From Lytechinus pictus (lineage: Eukaryota > Echinodermata > Echinoidea > Temnopleuroida > Toxopneustidae): a stretch of DNA of 64,000 nt. A model generated the notes under the pieces. It was not told where the DNA came from and searched no databases. It was given only the letters and a program-made list of their open reading frames with translations. A program made the position numbers and the translations under genes. Of the stretch, positions 57,603 to 64,000 are shown piece by piece. The DNA lies in assembly GCF_037042905.1 (NCBI RefSeq), contig NC_087250.1, forward strand, positions 1,341,501 to 1,405,500. The letters are read 5' to 3'. The stretch's first letter is position 1; each line of letters starts with the position of its first letter.

Positions 57603-57898
57603 ATAATAATAATTGGCATTTATATAGCGCTTTATCAATCTACGACTGTTCAAAATGCTTCACAATTATTGTTTTCCGGTCACTGGATTCATAGCATTTC
57701 AAGCAGCCTGTTAGGCACACACTTGCTAAACCAACCACAATGATGGTTGTTTCCTACCGGTACCCAATTAGCACCTGGATGAGAGTGGCAAAGTGTGGAT
57801 TGACGCTTTGCCAAAGGACTCTAGGCCATGGTTGGATTCGAACACACGACCCTCTGATTACAAGGCGAGAGTCAGAACCGCTACACCACGGCGCTTCC
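57603..57898 (-). mobile_element. tRNA-derived SINE, minus strand
   Basis: In minus-strand sense the head has GTGGTGTAGCGGTTCTGAC and B-box GTTCGAATCCAACC, matching the head of the 39589 SINE. It ends with AGCGCTATATAAATGCC and an ATTATT tail. Confidence 0.85.
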
Positions 57899-57902
57899 AC
57901 AA

Positions 57903-58900
57903 TCAAAATAAAATCAAATAAAGTTTACACTTTAATAAAGTTCTTGGAATTGAAAAAGAAACAGCGTGGGGGTAATCTGTTCACATGTATTCTTGGGTTT
58001 TGGTCTCATCTTTCAAATGAATGTAAAAAAATTAACAGAATGTTATACTTGAGTGAGCACTGTCTATTTTAGTAAATCTCACAGAAATCGGTTTGCGCAG
58101 AAATGTTTATTGTTCACGCTGTGTCAATGAAAAACGGGGAAAACAAATTCACCGTGCGGTTCATTTCTCATATTTTTTTTTGCATTTTCAGTCATTTGAA
58201 TAAAAAGATAGATTTGAACATTCTGTAACAATTTTGCAACCCAAACTAACATTTTAACCCGAGGTAAGCACAACCATTATCCTTTTTGTGTCAGCTGGAT
58301 ATGATGAAATATCTGAATGTAAAAAAAATATATATATTTTGAGACATTTCCAGCATTTTTACAAAGCTATCATTTTTAGTGCATTAGTTTTAATTTCATT
58401 TTTCATTTTAATTCTTGTTTTTCGACACTTTTCCCGAGCATGACAATGATTAACAGAAAGAAAATCATACCAAGCCATTTCATCTGAATCACATCTCCGT
58501 GTAAATCAAGATGCAATCATAATGACCTCGGTGTGTGGGGGACAGGGGCGTATTGGCGCTCTATGCAGTATTTCGGAAAAGGATACAAATTAAAAAGGTA
58601 AAATATATTTTTAAATCACTATTTTTATAAAGTCAATGTACTCTTCATGATTAATGTTTACCGTTATCCATATAACTATTTTTTATTTCTGTGCAAATCG
58701 TTTTCGACGATCTTTTCAAAAGTAAGTGGTGCTCACTCAAGCGGAAATATTTTTTAGCAGTTATATCGTCATTCTATTAAAGAGACCTGTACCAATTGTT
58801 AATTGTGGAAAAAAAAGCTTCAGGATATTATAAATATATATAGACCTATATATTTTTTTTTAGAATTCTCTTAAGTGCAAACTTTTTTATACGCAGTGTA
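57903..58900. other. Interior and right end of a disrupted mariner-like element
   Basis: CTCACTCAAG near 58733 and GCAAACTTTTTTATACGCAG at 58876-58895 match the MITE at 4950-5401. The left TIR of this copy is at about 57139. The LINE and SINE inserted between explain its size. No transposase frame was found. Confidence 0.45.
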
Positions 58901-60925
58901 GAGGAAAGGAAGAGATGAGCAAGAAGAAAAAGAAGTCAAAACCTTAGTCATATCCCTTTCAAATGATAAAAAAACATGCATCTGCAGACATTACTTACAA
59001 ATCAGCTAGATTGGAATTATACCAATACATGTACTTATAACTACTCAATGTAATGATATAAGAGCCGTATTCTTCCTAGAGATCACCAAGATGGATAAAG
59101 GAAACAAAATACTCATCTGAAAACCTAAATTACAAGAGCGTTTCCCCATATGCCATGGGAAATTCTTTACTTTTAGTCTGTTAATGTTTCAAACAAACTA
59201 TGAATGGAAACTCGGCCAATATCGGTTTCTCAGAAGAGCATTTATAAAGTTTCATTTTCTCATGATCATTTTCATACCGCCGCCAACGACGTAATGTGGA
59301 GAAGCCACTACTTACAGGAGATAGTAGTCCTCATCAGTATAGGTCCGAAATCATTTATTATGAAAAGAATTTGTTTTAATGAATTTACCAATCAGCTCGA
59401 TAATACTCAGGATGTTCAATCAAATCTGATTGCGGGTGAAAGACGAAAAAAACTGTATTAACATTTTACAAAGAATCGAAGTAGATATTGTAGGAGCGTC
59501 TATTCTTATCGCATGGATTTGGGGATTGATTAATTTGGCACAAACATGATGATATGATATTCATTCTTGATTTCCTTTCAATTCAAACATAATACGAAGT
59601 TATATGTATCAGATGCAAACTTGCATATTTATATAAAAAACAGTACAAATTACAATACATGGAAATGGACCTAGCCCTCAAGCAAATTTAAGCTAGCCGC
59701 ATGCTAGTCGCTCGCTAGTCGCTAGCTTGCAGCTTGTTAGCGGATAGCTTGATAAGCTTGTGATAGGCATGGAAACAAAAATCGATCTTTTATCGAACAT
59801 GTATCGTTTGCTAGCTTAAAATCGCTAATAAAGCAAGCCACCAGCTATTCGCTTTATAGCTAGTTACTAGCATGCAATACGTTTGGATTTCTGTAGGGGA
59901 AAAACAAATATCCACGATAAACTGATCGCTTTCAATTCTTAGATAAAATATTGTTTATTTCCTCGATATCAAATGACAGAAATAGACTGTAGGGTCTATC
60001 GACCTTTATAACTCACCTTGTTTTTATTGATCCTCGCTGAAGTATAATGACGTCACCTTCTATGATGATCTCTTGAAAAGAATTGATCGTTTTGATGTTA
60101 TTTTAAAACTTTGTATAAGCTTCAGAGACCGATGTGTTGAATAATAAGTATCTATGCTGCGAGACAAGATGGCGTATGTACATGATCAATGTCGTTACAC
60201 GTCTATGGATTACGCAGTGGTAATTCCCTTATTTTCGGGGTTAATTTTCACACATGGCTAGGCTGTACTACTGTGAGTCGGATGAATGTTAAATATGAAA
60301 TAAGAGGAATGTCACAATCAAATATTTGTCAGTAGTCACATGATTGGATGGAACGTGAGAATAATAACTTCATGGTGGGAGCGTCGACAAGTGATGAACT
60401 TCAATGATTCTTCTGAATAGATTAATATGAATATGAATTAAAGCAAAGCGATGAGGTAAGAGAGAAAGAGACAGTGGCAGTGAAAGAGAGAAGAAGAGAG
60501 AATGAAAGATAGGGAGAGAGGACCAATTTCGCAAACAAAGTAGGAACGGTAAGTATATTTCTAGTCTATGACGAGGTCCTTTTTACACCGTATATAATCG
60601 GCAAGGAACTTACGTCACGATTTAACTCTTTTTAGAGGTCACATGACTGGAGCGTCCCTGAGTGGTGCAGATGTTAGCCACGATGGGAACATCGATGATC
60701 GAAGGACGTGCTTCGGTGCTTCTTGTTAATATATCAATATAACAATTTATTTCTATTTTATGTAATTATTTGTTTGAAAAACAGGGAAGCACATTCAACA
60801 ATTTGTTGGTCTCCCATGGTCCCCTGTGACAGTGTACATAGCATAACATAACAATTATGACAAGTCATTTACATAACAGTATCATAATAAGAGAGGCATA
60901 GATAAAATGGTAAGTAATTGAATCA
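58901..60925. other. Noncoding DNA, diverged end of duplicated block
   Basis: Weak similarity to 7.2-7.6 kb near 60035-60095 and 60335-60350. A stretch at 59687-59880 is unusually rich in gctag/ctagc/agctt words. No gene was recognised. Confidence 0.4.
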
Positions 60926-61233
60926 AAGCATAGGAATGTTTATAAAAAGAGAGATAGGAGACAGAAGGAACTTGCAGAAAACAGACATTTGACAAAATCA
61001 GGAGCAGAGGGGGAAACAAAGAAAGAGAGACAGAGAGTGAGAGAATAGACTCATGAAATATTTGGAATTTTACAAACAAAGTAGGAACTGAAAATGGTTG
61101 TAAAATCGGTACATGGCAATATCTTGTAGTGATTTAAGATTTCTATTTTTATCTAAGTAGCTGTTTGTAATGTACGTGTATAAAATTTTGTATCCAAAGG
61201 AACTGTTGCTGCGCTGGCGCCATGAGCGTCTCT
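60926..61233. repeat. Dispersed repeat copy 2 (matches 49755-50073)
   Basis: Near-identical to the copy at 49755; here the sequence diverges after CCATGAGCGTCTCTGG. Confidence 0.8.
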
Positions 61234-61366
61234 GGATGGTGTGTGCGCTCAATAAGATATCACTATTATTATTATTTACTATCACTATTATTATCTTATT
61301 TGGACGACAATAAGGGGCATTTAAATCTGGAAAACTGGGGCGCTGGTGGTTCTGTAGCGCCCCCTT

Positions 61367-61535
61367 CTAGTGGCGTACCTAGGATTTTCCAGGATTTTCG
61401 TCAGGGGGGGGGGTGGCAAAAAGGTCTTTCAAGCTCGTCAGGGGGGCGGGGATACATGCATGGGTGGTGGCTCGTCAGGGGGGGGGGCAGACTGCCCCTC
61501 TGCCGCCCCCCCCCCCCGTGGGTACGCTAGTGCCC
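61367..61535. mobile_element. Short TIR element with TAGTGGCGTACC ends and G/C runs
   Basis: TAGTGGCGTACCTAGG at the left is imperfectly mirrored by GTGGGTACGCTAGTG at the right. The interior is a set of G-runs and one long C-run. Overlapping glycine-rich frames are artefacts. Confidence 0.55.
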
Positions 61536-61539
61536 CCTT

Positions 61540-64000
61540 CCCTCAGGATTTTCCAGGGTGTGTTGTGTGTGTTATTACCTATTGGCAGCAAGCATCAACT
61601 GGGATTCAGGCGGGCATGCCGAAATATAGAAATTTAACCCAAATCATCTCTTTTAAAGCGAAGACCTAAATTTTGTATAAGTTTTTGCTCGTTAAATAAA
61701 AAAAAAAAATTCTTTAACAATCGTTTCAAGGCCCCTTGAGAAACATCACAATCACACCCTTTTCACTGGTCATATAATCGGAGCTGGTATGAGCTTCACA
61801 ATGAGAGTATCGATGAGGGCGTGCTTTAGTGCTTCTTGTGAATATATTCACATATTTATTCAAATATATATTTAAAAAAAAATATACACAATAAAAAAAA
61901 GTAAGTCCCCCTTAAACAAACATCCATAGATTCCAAACCAATTGGAGTTTTTATATATTTTTACATGAGTGTGTAGGTAATTTTATAAGCTACCCTCTGA
62001 GTAAATGTTATGGGCGTATTTTATGTCATGCTTCAGTGAGCACCGCTAGAGGGCAAAATTGTCACTTTTCAAAAGGCACAAGTATCATGACTTTGATTTT
62101 ACTTTATTGGAACGAATTCCACATTCTCATCATAAAAAATAGTCAGAAGGCTTGTAAGATGTGCTTTCTAAAGACGATACAACTTTTTGGCTCAATTTTA
62201 CGGTTGAATAAACACAGTTTAAAATTTTCCATAATTTGATTTTTACATATTGCTATCGATAAAAATGATCAAATATCATGACGGTTATTTTGGCAAAGAG
62301 TATCTTCAACAATTCTCATCATTTTAACGGTTCAATGAACATTTAATGAAAACAAAATTACGATTTTCTAAATCATAGGCAACCATGGATATATATCACA
62401 AAACTCCTTGCATAGTTCATTTAATTCGATTTTTATGAAAATCCCGATGTCTAATGTTTCAGTGAGTATTCGAAAATTTTGCAAATGAGATTAAAATTCA
62501 AGGCCTTGGCCCCACTCTGTGCCGTATCAAATGGTAATTTTGGTGTGCGCACCTTTTGGATAGTGTTACTCTGAAGCCATGTGCGAAGTTTCACGAAAAA
62601 ACTGTTGGCAAAAGTAACAAAAATTGTCCAAAAAACAAACCCTCATTTCATTTTTGTTAAAAAATTGACTTCCTCTCTCATACACATTGTGTACACTATG
62701 GGTGTATATGTTTACGAATAATTACACCCTTATTCAATATGGTGGGACTTTTTTCAAGGCTGTCTTTAGCAATGTCATTTGACATTGATGTTTATCAACC
62801 TATGGGCAGAATTTTGTGCAAAAATGAAATCGATTTGTTTATTTATGGATGAGTGAGCACGCATCAAAGTGGAAAAACGGGGCATTTTTAATGTTACTGA
62901 CTCATTTTGAGGGGTAATAAAGTGAATGATTGGGGCAAATTCGGTTTCAAATGTGACTTAATTAACTTGGAAAAGAATACTCTTTTTAGGCATAAATGTA
63001 TTCTTTTCCTACTAATTTTTCAGGATCAATTGAATTTATGGACAAACAGTGGTGGATCCAGAATTCTAAAAAGGGGAAGGCCGAGTAATTGGGGGACCCT
63101 CCAGCATTTTCATTTTTTTACATGTTTTAACAAGTTTAACAAGTTGTAGAAGATACTACTCTAAACCCCTATGATGATACGTCACAAAAAACTGTGCTCA
63201 CTCAACCATAAACATACGTTATCAAAATCGTGTGTGGAGTGGCTAAATGATGGATAGAAAAACAGCGGTAACACCATAAAATTCACCTAAAAAGAACATT
63301 TGCCAAACTTTGTATTTACATAATCTGAAAAACGACTCTTGTGACTTTCAAAAATGTTTTATTTTAAATTCAATCATTGATTACTCATGCGTGACTTCAC
63401 TGATCAATATCATTTTTCACCAGGAGTTGTTTAATGAGTGTAGCAAACCACCTACGGAATATCATATCTCAAAATAATTCCGTTCAAACGTTACAGCAAT
63501 TTGATTTAAGGGGGGGGGGGGTAATTTTTTGTTGTGTATATATCAATAAGAGTACGATTTAAAGCAAATTAATGTTTATCTAAAGGGGGAAACAAGAGAC
63601 ATAAGGAAGGTGAGACAACATTTGAAACGTTTGGAACTCTATAAAGTAAGAAAGGAACAGTGAGTGTATAATGAACACATATGGCATGTATGTAGGTGCA
63701 TTTATACGATAACCAGTGCTGAATAACCGTTTCGGATTACAGTTTAAACTGGTTAAGAATTGATGGCAATGAAAATTGATGTGATCCATGAGCTACGTGG
63801 TGATAAAAAATAAAACCACATTGATGACTTCATCTTAACTAAGATCCCTTTCCCATCATGTTGGAAAATTATTGATTGCATCTGTATTAATTAACTGGGG
63901 TAAAGAAGCAGCGACCAAAACAAAAACTTTTGAATTGCTGTTGACCTGCACTTGTTCAAGTGACATTCTTTAGTGTTGAATTTCACCATATCATGGTAAG
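61540..64000. other. Noncoding DNA, nothing identified
   Basis: AT-rich with poly-A near 61698 and poly-G near 63511. The GTGAGCAC/GTGCTCACT word found inside the mariner-like elements recurs near 62036, 62854 and 63193, so decayed relics are possible. No gene was seen. Confidence 0.35.

Noticed and set aside
61370-61669. Glycine- and proline-rich frames
   Set aside because: Caused by poly-G and poly-C runs inside a short TIR element.

Overview
This is animal nuclear DNA, very probably from a marine invertebrate deuterostome, with an echinoderm such as a sea urchin the best guess. The reasons are AT-rich sequence with sparse genes split by GT/AG introns, dense SINEs, CR1-like LINEs, MITEs and microsatellites, a B-box/coiled-coil/beta-propeller protein of a kind greatly expanded in sea urchins, and an LTR retrotransposon of the Gmr1 lineage, which is known from deuterostomes. 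The phylum call is an inference; the window contains no species-specific marker I can name.

Two host genes can be supported. A TRIM-like protein (B-box, coiled coil, propeller; no RING) lies on the minus strand at 3089-4900 with a probable upstream 5' exon near 5844-5945. A multi-exon gene that I do not recognise lies on the plus strand at about 39980-43914; its joined exons give a basic, serine-rich protein of about 600 residues. Its largest exon is crossed by one in-frame TGA, which a 42-nt micro-intron would remove, and its last exon has a nearby decayed duplicate at about 44327-44483.

Most of the rest is repeats. From left to right: flanking DNA of the B-box gene (1-7.6 kb); unannotated AT-rich DNA (7.6-11.7 kb); a 7.4-kb PIF/Harbinger DNA transposon with a broken transposase (11870-19252) inserted into a tRNA-derived SINE; small MITEs and a GC-rich hairpin cluster (19.9-20.5 kb); a hAT-like element (21309-32161) with an 8-bp target duplication, itself split by a young 8.6-kb Gmr1-like retrotransposon (21350-29938); a foldback array of a 42-bp unit (32.2-32.9 kb); two further TIR elements (32.9-34.1 kb); two head-to-head LINE fragments (34.6-37.2 kb); a 68-bp minisatellite (38.46-38.94 kb); the unrecognised gene (40-43.9 kb); LINE and SINE copies (44.8-48.7 kb); a 46-bp satellite (49.2-49.7 kb); a palindromic TTAA MITE (51.0-51.6 kb); and a second, decayed copy of the flanks of the B-box gene (54.8-60.1 kb) from which almost the whole gene is deleted.

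The most notable observations are: (1) the Gmr1-like element, whose single 1547-residue ORF has integrase before reverse transcriptase, with LTRs that differ by one substitution plus a G-run length; (2) a hairpin near the 3' end of at least five LINE copies whose stem changes in a compensatory way while the loop is conserved; (3) the in-frame TGA/42-nt micro-intron; and (4) the ancient paired duplication with loss of the B-box gene. All were read by eye; no alignment, folding or database search was run.
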